A model generated the notes under the pieces. That model did not search any database and was not told the DNA's origin. It saw only the letters and a list, made by a program, of their open reading frames with translations. From the NCBI RefSeq assembly GCF_031157255.1, contig NZ_JAVIFX010000021.1:62001-126000 (forward strand): 64,000 nucleotides of DNA. Direction: 5' to 3'. The position numbers were made by a program, and so were the translations under genes. Origin of the DNA: Bradyrhizobium sp. LHD-71 (GTDB lineage: Bacteria > Pseudomonadota > Alphaproteobacteria > Rhizobiales > Xanthobacteraceae). Below are positions 24,415-32,665 of this stretch, in pieces. Each line of letters opens with the position of its first letter. Position 1 is the first letter of the stretch.

Positions 24415-25260
24415 TCAAAACGGCGTTCCGGTTGCGGCAATGGCGTTGTAGATCAAGTTGGCCGCGTTACCTGCGCCAAGTGTGCTGAAGTGTGTTCCGT
24501 CTGGCTGACGATTCGCACCTGTCAGCAGATCGAGATTACCGCTTGCGAAGACTGTTGATCCATCAACCAAGGCCGCCTGTGCAGCTTTAATAGCCGGGTA
24601 GGTCGTATGCGCGACCATCGTCTCGACTGCGACAAAGATGCGCCCCACGAAACCCGCCCCAAGTAGCACAGCTTTCATCTGATTGAACTGGGTCTGATAC
24701 GTCGCTTGCGACGTGCCGTAGACTCCATCGCTCTCGCCCTGCCCCCATTCAAATGCGAAGGTGACATTCGGCATGCCTGGGACAATCCCTCGTGCAGCCA
24801 ATCGCTGCATAGCGACGCGGGGCCGATTGTAGAGGGTGCCTCCGGAGCCCCAATCTGCAACCTCGCTGGCGCCCACTGCAATCGGCACCACAATGACGCG
24901 ATCAAACTTGCCATTCGTGATTAGTGTATCCGCGACGCGCGGAATTATGTTGCCCGGTCCTAGGGTTGGCGCATAGTCCACGCCCAGCAATGGACCAGCG
25001 CAATCATACAGCGCACCATCGCAAATATTGAAGTTGTCGATGACGCTGCTGTTTGCGGGAGCGTACTGCGCCCCATCGTTGTTCGCGCGATTTGATTGAC
25101 CAGCAGTGATCAGAACGAGATTTCTTACCGACGTATTGATCGCTGTATTACGGATCAATCTTCCGTTCGTATCGATCCACGGTTTAATGATATCGCCCGT
25201 TAGCAGGCGGTCGCTTAAGACGTATGGGTCGGGTGGAGCGAGCACGTCATTCTGCATCAA
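24415..25260 (-). CDS. SASA-type (sialate O-acetylesterase-like) SGNH carbohydrate esterase, tail-associated
   Basis: 281 residues. The nucleophile block 'VLITAGQSNRANN', the mid-protein 'FEWGQGESDG' and the terminal 'DGTHFSTLGAGNAANLIYN' (Asp-x-x-His) match the SASA/DUF303 esterase family. No signal peptide. Its place directly after the tail fibre gene suggests a virion esterase that removes acetyl groups from the host surface polysaccharide during adsorption. The gap to the fibre gene is 36 bases. Confidence 0.8.
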   Translation of the reverse strand: MMQNDVLAPPDPYVLSDRLLTGDIIKPWIDTNGRLIRNTAINTSVRNLVLITAGQSNRANNDGAQYAPANSSVIDNFNICDGALYDCAGPLLGVDYAPTLGPGNIIPRVADTLITNGKFDRVIVVPIAVGASEVADWGSGGTLYNRPRVAMQRLAARGIVPGMPNVTFAFEWGQGESDGVYGTSQATYQTQFNQMKAVLLGAGFVGRIFVAVETMVAHTTYPAIKAAQAALVDGSTVFASGNLDLLTGANRQPDGTHFSTLGAGNAANLIYNAIAATGTPF

Positions 25261-25296
25261 TAGGATCGCTTTTAGGTTTTTCAGATCGGTGGGAAT

Positions 25297-27108
25297 TTAC
25301 TGGCGCAGAACAACTGCAAGTCCGGTCTGAACCAGAGCAGGAGCGCCACCGTCACCCACAAAGGTTGACGCGGTCGCCGAGGCATTCGTTTCGATTGCTG
25401 ACACAAAATGCCAGCCTGTGCCCATCAAACCCGCATAACAGCCTCGGATTGGCGCGCTGACCGTCGAGAGTGCCCAGGTCCCGGTCGCTCCAGAGAATGC
25501 CGTCGTGGAATCCAAGCCTACACCGACGCGAGCCGCGGCTCCGCTGCCAGCCACCGCGGATGAGGCATAATCTGCTGTGATCCCATCAACATCGAAGCCA
25601 CGAACCGCGCTAACGCGGATCGTCGAACTGTTGTTCGCGGCACGCCAAACGCCATCCACGCCGTACGTCCAAACGTCGGTGCTGTCGCTGACCATCGTGG
25701 CGACAGTAACCCGGTTGTAGGCGTTCCAGACTCCGAAAAACCCCGCTTTACCGCCAACCGCGAGACCGCCAAATATCCAATCGATTGACGCGCTGCCATT
25801 CGAACGAATCGTACCGACATACGTTCCGCGTTGTGCGGAGGGACCTTTGGTGATGGCCTGGGCGTTAAGCCAGACGCCCTTTACGCGAACAAGCTCGGTC
25901 GTACCGACGCCTGTTCCCCGGGTCGTGGCCGACGACCAAGCCGGACCACGCGTCGCCCGTAGAGTGCCATCATCATTCCAGACAAAGACATCGTAGTTGG
26001 AATTGTTCGCAACGGCGTCGGGGCTCTTTGTCGCGTCGGTCGTCGACTGCGATAGCTCGGTGAACACAGTCGGCACCACGTTCGTGCCATTGTAGAGCGG
26101 CACCATGTCCCCGACATCGGGCGTGTAGTAAACAGTCGTTGCTGCGGCAACGTCCGTGGCCATCACCGGCGTTGCACTTGTCAGGGTCAAGCGCCCTTGA
26201 GGCGGGAAGTAGATCGCCAACGCACCAACCTGACCGTTGAGTGAACTCACGCCTGCGCCGGAACCTGGAAGGTCGCTGTAATCGATTTTGCGGAGCTCGC
26301 CCGTCGATTCCTCGATCATCAGCTTGTCGCCGGTGCCGAACACCGTCCGGTCGGCAAGAGCAGAAATCTTCACGCCGGCCGGCGCAGAGGATGACCCCGA
26401 ATTGTTGAGCATGATCGCATTTGCCCCAATGGGCGCCAGAGCAACGTCATCGACGTTGACAGAGATGCCAGTCCCGGCGCCAACATTCAGAGCTCGCGCA
26501 AATTCGATCGTGCCGCCGCCCGTCAACCCCGCGCCCGCAGTGACAGCGATAGCGCTATGATCGACGTTCCGAACATGCGTAGCGTCCAGCGCCACATCGT
26601 TTGCATTCACTGTGATGCCGGTTCCGGCACCAACTGCCAATGATCGGGTTGCCGAGATGTCCCCGCCACCAGTTAGGCCGGCACCAGCGGTCAACGCGAC
26701 AGCTGTATGATCAACGTTACGAACGTGCCCGGCATGAAGGGCAACGTTGTCGGCGAACACTGCTATGCCATCGCCTGCACCAACAAAGAGCGTTCGATCC
26801 GACGATAGATCACCTCCTCCGTCCAAGCCTGGACCGGAGATGATTTGCCTGCTCACGGTGACCGCGGCCAACTCTCCCAGTAGGTCGTTGACCGTGATGC
26901 GCTGAACCAGATCAGGGTCGGCGTCAGTCGCGCCCGGCGTGACCAGGACGAGCGACGTCGCGCTCTGGTCCGGGATCGTGTCCGTGTCAGCAATTGACGC
27001 GAGATCCAGCGCAACCGTAACAATGCCATTCTCCTTCTCGACGGAGATACCTTTGTCGCCATCGATCCGGCCGGGATGTTTGACGATAGTGCGAAGTTTG
27101 ATTGCCAT
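25297..27108 (-). CDS. Phage tail fibre/spike protein with 50-residue repeats
   Basis: 603 residues from MAIKLRTIVKHPGRIDGDKG. Residues ~90-226 hold three tandem repeats of exactly 50 residues containing 'GLTGGGD-s-t-R-l-VGAGTGI' and 'DVAL-a-HVRNVDH'. The C-terminal 300 residues are beta-rich with aromatic strands, likely the receptor-binding part. An earlier in-frame start is possible but the ATG at 27106-27108 overlaps the preceding gene's stop. Fibre assignment rests on repeats and neighbourhood. Confidence 0.78.
   Translation of the reverse strand: MAIKLRTIVKHPGRIDGDKGISVEKENGIVTVALDLASIADTDTIPDQSATSLVLVTPGATDADPDLVQRITVNDLLGELAAVTVSRQIISGPGLDGGGDLSSDRTLFVGAGDGIAVFADNVALHAGHVRNVDHTAVALTAGAGLTGGGDISATRSLAVGAGTGITVNANDVALDATHVRNVDHSAIAVTAGAGLTGGGTIEFARALNVGAGTGISVNVDDVALAPIGANAIMLNNSGSSSAPAGVKISALADRTVFGTGDKLMIEESTGELRKIDYSDLPGSGAGVSSLNGQVGALAIYFPPQGRLTLTSATPVMATDVAAATTVYYTPDVGDMVPLYNGTNVVPTVFTELSQSTTDATKSPDAVANNSNYDVFVWNDDGTLRATRGPAWSSATTRGTGVGTTELVRVKGVWLNAQAITKGPSAQRGTYVGTIRSNGSASIDWIFGGLAVGGKAGFFGVWNAYNRVTVATMVSDSTDVWTYGVDGVWRAANNSSTIRVSAVRGFDVDGITADYASSAVAGSGAAARVGVGLDSTTAFSGATGTWALSTVSAPIRGCYAGLMGTGWHFVSAIETNASATASTFVGDGGAPALVQTGLAVVLRQ
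26430..26841 (-). repeat. Tandem 150-bp coding repeats in tail fibre gene
   Basis: Encodes three units of 50 residues (about 90-139, 140-189 and 190-226, the last partial). Units share GAGLTGGG, VGAGTGI and HVRNVDH cores. Such repeats can change copy number by recombination and lengthen or shorten the fibre. Confidence 0.75.
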
Positions 27109-27455
27109 TATCTTACGATCCCGTCCAAAACCGGCAGCGTGCCGATGAAATATTGGGTTGTTTCGTTGTTCTGCGCGACAGTGATTCCGCACTCATAGGT
27201 CATCGGGCAGAGGTTGCGCATCGCCGAGGTTTCGATGCTTAGCTCGAACTGACCTTCGTTCTCATCCACCATGATGATGCGGCCGTTGGCGATGGTCGCG
27301 GAGATTTCCGATGATGCGCAACCGGGCCTGCGGATATCCAGTGTGATCACCGCACCGGCAAGATTGATGCCTTCGTCGTCTTCGTCGTCGTAGAGCTGAA
27401 AATCTTGGGTGTATGTCGCGCGGTTTGAAGCGACGGGAAGCGAGCCGATATACAT
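27108..27455 (-). CDS. Hypothetical phage tail-region protein
   Basis: 115 residues, beta-rich, with a central acidic 'LYDDEDDEGINLAGAVITLD' block and 'GCASSEISATIANGRIIMVD'. This resembles small BppU-type N-terminal or tail-adaptor domains that give values for chemical constraints, but I cannot assign it. It lies between collar and fibre genes with a one-base junction to the fibre start, so it is probably a baseplate or fibre-attachment component. Confidence 0.6.
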   Translation of the reverse strand: MYIGSLPVASNRATYTQDFQLYDDEDDEGINLAGAVITLDIRRPGCASSEISATIANGRIIMVDENEGQFELSIETSAMRNLCPMTYECGITVAQNNETTQYFIGTLPVLDGIVR

Positions 27456-27458
27456 TTG

Positions 27459-28556
27459 CTACAGCCTGATATAGATCATGAACGTGAGCAGCGGCGGTAA
27501 CCTGCTCAAGGCCTGGCCGCCACCGTTGTTGCTGCCCATCGTCACGGTGACCGGGCCCGAGGCGGAAACGTTGTGCCCATGGTTGCCCTGGCTGTCCGTC
27601 AGGCCGGCTCCGCTGAAGTTGTGCGCGTGAGCACCTGCGACAGCTGTCATGCCCTGCGCCACCGGAGCGCCGGTGTAGGTTCTCAACCCGGCTCCGCCGA
27701 CCGAACCTCCGAGTACCGCCTCGCCGGCGATGTGTTGGTGGTTGCCCTGGATGTCGGTCTGGCCGGACACCGATACATTGTGGGAGTGGATGCCCTGGAA
27801 GTCCGTCCCGCCCGTCACGCTCGCCGTTCCACTCGCGCTCCATGGCGATGCGACCGGCAAATTTGCTGCCGCAATCGTTGCCGTCTGCGCACCGCCGGTA
27901 GCGCCCGGCCTGGTAGGGTCGTTTCCAAGCACTGTTTGCGTCAGGAGTCCCTGCGCTCCGGCCCCAAGGTCATCCATACCGAAGATACCGCGACCCGCCA
28001 CGTTCGGCAGCACCAGCGGCTTGTTGGCCGCGAAGTCGGCGACAGCGTTCGCACCCTTCCCGCCCACAACGGAAATGTTGGCGAAACCCCAGAGCTCCTC
28101 ATATAGCGACTGCGTGTCGGCGTTTGCCCGCTCGGTTGCGCCGGACGAGGGCGAGCCGATCGTCCGCCCGTTCAGCCGAACGTATCCGTCGATCGCGCTG
28201 TCATCGAAGCGAATCTTGATATCGCGCGTCTTGAACAACGCGTCCGGATCGACGCTGGTGCCGGACCCGCCCGACGTCGAGGAGAGCACCGGCAACCCAT
28301 CGTCGTCGAACACGAGCGCACCTGTGCTCGTCGTCAGTCGGTGCCTGTAGAAGCCGTCGTCGAGATAGATCAGCGGCAGTCGACCCGTACTATCGGCGCG
28401 GATCGGATTCGGATGCGCGGAGGCCAACGAGGAATCGCGATAGCCGATCCGAGGCGTAGAGGTGCCGCCGTCGAACAGGAACAGCCGAGCTCCGGAGAGC
28501 GGCCTGCCATTGCTGTCAAACTGTTGCATGCGTGAGAGTGGATAGAGTCCGGCCAT
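27459..28556 (-). CDS. Phage tail collar/fibre protein
   Basis: 365 residues. The N-terminal ~90 residues ('LYPLSRMQQFDSNGRPLSGA', 'NPIRADSTGRLPLIYLDDGF') match the adaptor region that opens many Bradyrhizobium-type prophage fibres. The second half has a collar-like 'PNVAGRGIFGMDDLGAG' and several H-x-H motifs (HSHN, HQH, HAHN, HGHN) in glycine-rich loops, as in T4 gp12-like collar domains where they bind metal along the trimer axis. Starts at the ATG ending 28556. Confidence 0.8.
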   Translation of the reverse strand: MAGLYPLSRMQQFDSNGRPLSGARLFLFDGGTSTPRIGYRDSSLASAHPNPIRADSTGRLPLIYLDDGFYRHRLTTSTGALVFDDDGLPVLSSTSGGSGTSVDPDALFKTRDIKIRFDDSAIDGYVRLNGRTIGSPSSGATERANADTQSLYEELWGFANISVVGGKGANAVADFAANKPLVLPNVAGRGIFGMDDLGAGAQGLLTQTVLGNDPTRPGATGGAQTATIAAANLPVASPWSASGTASVTGGTDFQGIHSHNVSVSGQTDIQGNHQHIAGEAVLGGSVGGAGLRTYTGAPVAQGMTAVAGAHAHNFSGAGLTDSQGNHGHNVSASGPVTVTMGSNNGGGQALSRLPPLLTFMIYIRL

Positions 28557-28694
28557 CAGTGGCCCCGCGTGAGATCGAACATGTTGGAAACTCCAATAGA
28601 AGAAAGCGCGCCCATGATGGGCGCCGGATGATTCAGAGCTGAATGTAAAGCCGCACCTGAAGGCGCGAATCGTTCGCCAGATGCCCGCTACTCG

Positions 28695-28925
28695 TTAGTG
28701 CGAACGATCCAGCGGAAAACGATCATGATTGGTCGCCGAATCGACGAACGTCGGCAACGCCATCCACTGCTCGCGCGACACAACGCGCTCCTCCAGCCCG
28801 ACAAGCACGACGAATCGATCTGGGCTATCGAACCGCAGGAAGATCGTTCGACAACCATCCAGCAAGCGGGCACGATCTAGGGTCGACACCTTTGGCCTCC
28901 ATTCAGGACTGGCCGGCCGCGACAA
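28695..28925 (-). CDS. Possible small protein in phage cargo region (low confidence)
   Basis: 76 residues from a TTG start (MSRPASPEWRPKVSTLDRAR), then 'LLDGCRTIFLRFDSPDRFVV' and 'LVGLEERVVSREQWMALPTF'. The composition is protein-like and strand-consistent with the phage genes, but the start is weak and no family is recognised. It may equally be the remnant of a truncated gene. Confidence 0.3.
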   Translation of the reverse strand: MSRPASPEWRPKVSTLDRARLLDGCRTIFLRFDSPDRFVVLVGLEERVVSREQWMALPTFVDSATNHDRFPLDRSH

Positions 28926-29220
28926 TTAGGCCCTGGTCGGATTCTAGCGTCTCACGCGCGTACACATTGACGGACCTCAAATCGCTCAGCGAGCTTGTGC
29001 GGTAGTTGCAAGGTAACAAGCTGTCGGCCACCCGGGCGCCCCCTCTCCATCGTCTGCATGGAGCTTCGCGCAACAACGAATATCCGACCGATCCGCTCCG
29101 GCCGCGCGAACTGCATTGAAAAATCCAAATGGGGCGGGACCGCTGCGAACTGAACTGAACAGCTGTCGTTGCCATGATTGCGCAACCTCACGCGGGGACA
29201 CCTTGAAAACGCCAGCCACG

Positions 29221-29487
29221 ATGAGCGCCCCTGAAATCATCGGAGAGATCGAGAACGCGCTCGCGAACGTGAAGGAATCTGCGCTGGCGCTTCTCGGCAT
29301 CGCGGACACGCTTGAAGGCGACAGGCGCTTCATCCTGCAGCAGATCGCCTGGTCGATTCAGAACGAGATTGAGCTCGTCGAAGCATGCTTCAAGGAACAA
29401 ACGCAGCGCGCGTCGCAAACGTCAGTTCGCGCCGATCAAACAACAATCGCGCTGTTGAATCCGACGCCCGCGACGCCTGACGGATAG
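29221..29487 (+). CDS. Hypothetical helical protein in cargo region
   Basis: 88 residues from MSAPEIIGEIENALANVKES, with 'ALALLGIADTLEGDRRFILQ' and 'IAWSIQNEIELVEACFKEQT': mostly amphipathic helix. Opposite in strand to the phage operon. Function unknown. An upstream in-frame TTG would lengthen it slightly. Confidence 0.5.
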   Translation: MSAPEIIGEIENALANVKESALALLGIADTLEGDRRFILQQIAWSIQNEIELVEACFKEQTQRASQTSVRADQTTIALLNPTPATPDG

Positions 29488-29554
29488 TGCTGGCCTTCCG
29501 AAGTCTGCGGCAAGGGCGCGCGGCCCCCTAACCGCGGACTTCGTAAGTAAACCG

Positions 29555-30931
29555 CTAGGCGACGGCGGCGTCGCCGCGCTTGCGAAACACCGGCTGAACC
29601 GGACGGCCTACCAGGTAGAGTTCGGGACCTTCATCCAGCGCGCGACGGTAGATCCTGAGCGCACCGTCGACGGCATCGACCGTCTGGTCGATGTCATCAT
29701 TCGAATGCGAATAGCTCACCACGAACGACGGCGCGATCACGCCTCGGCGGATGAGCTCTTGCATGAACAGCGTGCGGAAAACCTGGGACGGCACGCCATC
29801 ACGATCGCAGCAACTGAATACGAGATTGGAGGACCGCCCCACAACCTTGAAATGATCGCTCAGACCGTAATCCGCGACGACAGAGGCTACACCGGCCTGC
29901 AGGCGCTCTCCCTGCCGCTGCAGCGTTTCGACCACGGGCTCATCGCGATAGATCTCCATCACGGCGATGGCGGCGGCGAGCGCATGGGTTTCGGCGCCGT
30001 GCGTGCTCGAGAGCAGAAACACGCGTTCGCGATCGTGGTCAAAGCCGCCAAGCCGCATGATCTCGCGCTTGCCGGCCAGGGCAGAGACTGCGAAGCCGTT
30101 CCCAAGCGACTTTCCGAAAGTCGACAGATCAGCTTCCACGCCGTAGTAGCGCTGGGCCGAGCAGTGTGGCCACCGGAAGCCGGTTATCATCTCGTCGATG
30201 ATCAAGAGCGCGCCATGCCGATGACACAGATCCCGCAAGCCGGCGAGATAACCCGGCGCCGGATCCACGTCCTTGGCCGCCTCCAGGATGAAAGCGGCAA
30301 TCTGTCCAGGATGCGCGGAGAACAGCGCTTCCGCCCCGGCCAGGTCATTATAGCGGAACATCAAGGTCCGGCGCCTTGCTTCGTCGGGGATGCCTGCCAT
30401 CATCGGTGTGGCGCAGATCGCCCAATCGTCATAGGAGAAGAACGGATGGTCCGCGCACAACGCGATCATATCGCGACCGGTGTAGGCGCGGGCAAGGCGA
30501 ACCGCCGCGGTCGTCGCGCTCGATCCGTCCTTGGTGAATTTCACCATGTCGGCACCTGGCACCACCTTCAACAGATCCTCGGCGCACGCAACCTCCAGGT
30601 CCGAAGGCCGGGTGAAATTGGCCCCCCGCCGGATCTGCCGTACGGCAGCGGACACGACCTTTGGATACGCATGGCCGAGCGAAACCGCACGCAGCCCCAT
30701 GCCGTATTCGATGAAGGCATTCCCGTCGATGTCCCAGACATGGCATCCGGAACCTCTGGTGATGAAACCCGGCGCCAGCACCGGATACTGATCGTCTCCC
30801 TTTGCGTAGGTGTGCGCTCCACCCGGTATCACTGAATGCGCCCGGGGACGGAGTTCGTTCGAAGCGGTGAAGTGATCGATCAACGTGTCGCCGCGACCAA
30901 GGGCATTCCATTTACGCCCGCCAACTGACAT
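29555..30931 (-). CDS. Class III aminotransferase, glutamate-1-semialdehyde aminomutase-like, phage cargo
   Basis: 458-residue PLP enzyme. The fold-type I core shows 'GSGCHVWDIDGNAFIEYGMG', the PLP-stacking region, 'LLIIDEMITGFRW' (Asp that pairs with the PLP nitrogen) and the Schiff-base lysine in 'STFGKSLGNGFAVSALAG'. Similar proteins outside heme synthesis are found in surface-sugar clusters, where they move amino groups on sugars or small acids. This lone copy sits between ejection-protein and collar genes, so it is most likely cargo rather than the housekeeping HemL, which is about 430 residues with a different N-terminus. Confidence 0.8.
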   Translation of the reverse strand: MSVGGRKWNALGRGDTLIDHFTASNELRPRAHSVIPGGAHTYAKGDDQYPVLAPGFITRGSGCHVWDIDGNAFIEYGMGLRAVSLGHAYPKVVSAAVRQIRRGANFTRPSDLEVACAEDLLKVVPGADMVKFTKDGSSATTAAVRLARAYTGRDMIALCADHPFFSYDDWAICATPMMAGIPDEARRRTLMFRYNDLAGAEALFSAHPGQIAAFILEAAKDVDPAPGYLAGLRDLCHRHGALLIIDEMITGFRWPHCSAQRYYGVEADLSTFGKSLGNGFAVSALAGKREIMRLGGFDHDRERVFLLSSTHGAETHALAAAIAVMEIYRDEPVVETLQRQGERLQAGVASVVADYGLSDHFKVVGRSSNLVFSCCDRDGVPSQVFRTLFMQELIRRGVIAPSFVVSYSHSNDDIDQTVDAVDGALRIYRRALDEGPELYLVGRPVQPVFRKRGDAAVA

Positions 30932-31145
30932 GTTTGCAATACTCCAACTAAAAACGTCCCAATCCGCAAACGCAGTCTCTCCAGTTAAAGCTCATCTAAT
31001 TTGACAACCATCAAGTCAGCCACGTTTCTGACGCACAGACTGACGCGAGCCGAGAGGTAATTTCGCTTCGGTTGCGGGCATCGCGCGGCTGATTTCCGCT
31101 GAGCTTGTAACGCCTTGTACGATGGCGAATGCGCGCCGCCCGCAG

Positions 31146-31487
31146 TTAAGGCCCAACGCTCCAGATCTGAAACCGGTCGCCGACTGTGGCAGGAATTGCG
31201 TCGGCCCGCGCTGCTTGCGCGTTGAACACCGGAGTAGCGACGCCGCCTTGAAGCATCCGGATCTGCCTGGGATCAACAGATCTACCGTCGGCACCCCGGC
31301 GCCCGGCAAGGCCATCTTCGTTGATCGCAGCTGACAGCTGCTGCGCCGCGCGGAGCCGCTCGATGTTTGCCAGCGTCAGTGCATCACGCTGCGCCTGACG
31401 CCAGACCTGCGGCAGTTGCGAAAGCCGCGAAAAATCAAGGTCGTCGCCCTGGCTGTAGCTCGGGATGGTGATTGATCCGACAGACAT
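31146..31487 (-). CDS. Truncated phage virion protein (N-terminal part)
   Basis: 113 residues starting MSVGSITIPSYSQGDDLDFS. It directly follows the ejection-protein gene (2-base gap). Podovirus ejection or tail genes at this place are usually much longer, so this probably represents the N-terminus of a gene cut off when the cargo at 28557-31145 entered. No catalytic domain is visible in the retained part. Confidence 0.55.
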   Translation of the reverse strand: MSVGSITIPSYSQGDDLDFSRLSQLPQVWRQAQRDALTLANIERLRAAQQLSAAINEDGLAGRRGADGRSVDPRQIRMLQGGVATPVFNAQAARADAIPATVGDRFQIWSVGP

Positions 31488-31489
31488 TC

Positions 31490-32503
31490 CTACGACCCCC
31501 GCCCGAAAACCGGAATTCTTTGGCCGCCGTAGGCCACGTTGGAGGCCTGGCCATAATCAGGCGGCATGCCGCCGCCGAAGAACGATCCGAACGAGCCGCC
31601 GCCACCACCGAAGCCGCCGGCTGCAAGCGACGCAAGGTTCAGGCCGGCGTTGAGCAGATTCCGCGCCCCCTGACTCTCGCCCTGAGCTTGGAGGTTGTTC
31701 GCCGCCATGTTGCCGGAGACGACGTTGCCGGCCACGCCGACGCGGTTTTGCGCGTCGCCGGTGTAGAGCCCGGACAAGGAGTTGCCGAGCGCGATTTCGT
31801 TCGCGGCCCGCTGCGTATTCACGCCTGCCTGCCCCTGCGCGACGGCCTGCTCGAGCCCAAGCCTTGCGAGCGCGTCTTGTCCGATCACGTCGGAGATGTT
31901 GTTGCGCACGCCGGTGGCGCCGCTCGCGGCCGCCAGCTCGGGATTGATCAGCCCCGCAAGCTGGCTTTGCCAGTCGCCATAGGTTTGATTTGCGAGACCG
32001 GTGCCGTAGGTCAACGCGTCGACGTCGGCGTTGCCGGAGTTCAGCATGCCGGCCGCAGCGCGGCGTCGGTTCAGCGCCTGCAAGCCCTGATCCAGCGTGA
32101 ACTGATAGCCCGGCCCGGCCTGAAACGAATCCACGGCGCGCCGATTGCCTTCGGCTCCCCGGACCCCGAGACTGTCGAGATAGAGATCGGTGCCGGCGCC
32201 GTATTTGGACTGCAGCGCTTCGTAATTCTTAAGGGCCGGATCGAGCGCATTGAGCTGACCCGTCCGCCCGGAGTTCAGAATGCCGGTGCCGGTGTTGCGC
32301 AGATCGCCGTACAGACCGTAGTTGCGATCCAGGTAGTTGCCGGCCGCATCCCGCGCGCCTGTTACAGCGCCCGTGGCACGGTTCAAGCCGGCATCCAACG
32401 CGGCAAGGCTCGTGGTGTTGTACTGACCGAGCGCCGCGCGGTTCTTCTCCGCGGCTTCCTTCTCGGCACCGCCGCCGAACAGATTTTCAAAGAAACTTGC
32501 CAT
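31490..32503 (-). CDS. Podovirus-like DNA ejection / internal virion protein
   Basis: 337 residues, alanine/glycine-rich and strongly helical ('EKEAAEKNRAALGQYNTTSL', 'GLQALNRRRAAAGMLNSGNA'), ending in a glycine-rich tail with 'GSFFGGGMPPDYGQASNVAY'. Composition and gene order (after capsid, head-tail and gp10-like genes) match P22-type ejection proteins that leave the virion with the DNA. Overlaps the small gene upstream by ATGA. Confidence 0.7.
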   Translation of the reverse strand: MASFFENLFGGGAEKEAAEKNRAALGQYNTTSLAALDAGLNRATGAVTGARDAAGNYLDRNYGLYGDLRNTGTGILNSGRTGQLNALDPALKNYEALQSKYGAGTDLYLDSLGVRGAEGNRRAVDSFQAGPGYQFTLDQGLQALNRRRAAAGMLNSGNADVDALTYGTGLANQTYGDWQSQLAGLINPELAAASGATGVRNNISDVIGQDALARLGLEQAVAQGQAGVNTQRAANEIALGNSLSGLYTGDAQNRVGVAGNVVSGNMAANNLQAQGESQGARNLLNAGLNLASLAAGGFGGGGGSFGSFFGGGMPPDYGQASNVAYGGQRIPVFGRGS

Positions 32504-32649
32504 CAGGGTATCTCTCCGCGAATTGTCTTGATGATATCGACCAGTGCCTTCAGCCAGCGATACCAGTCAGGGTTCATGCGGCCGTCGGGCATCACGACCG
32601 GCGCAGATGCGTCCGGCGTGGGCGGAACGGGGGGCGATGCTGTCGCCAT
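32503..32649 (-). CDS. Small phage structural protein (48 aa)
   Basis: Reads MATASPPVPPTPDASAPVVM then PDGRMNPDWYRWLKALVDII and KTIRGEIP. The 'MNPDWYRWL' motif is widely seen at the start of small phage head-tail proteins. ATGA overlap with the ejection-protein gene supports real translation. Confidence 0.65.
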   Translation of the reverse strand: MATASPPVPPTPDASAPVVMPDGRMNPDWYRWLKALVDIIKTIRGEIP

Positions 32650-32665
32650 CTTTCAATTCCTCGTC

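Noticed and set aside
28338-28350. Plus-strand frames at 27573-28350 opposite the collar gene
   Set aside because: Antisense to a clear phage collar gene and without family pattern.
29555-30931. Housekeeping HemL (glutamate-1-semialdehyde aminomutase)
   Set aside because: The core matches the family, but the prophage location and different N-terminus argue for a specialised cargo enzyme.
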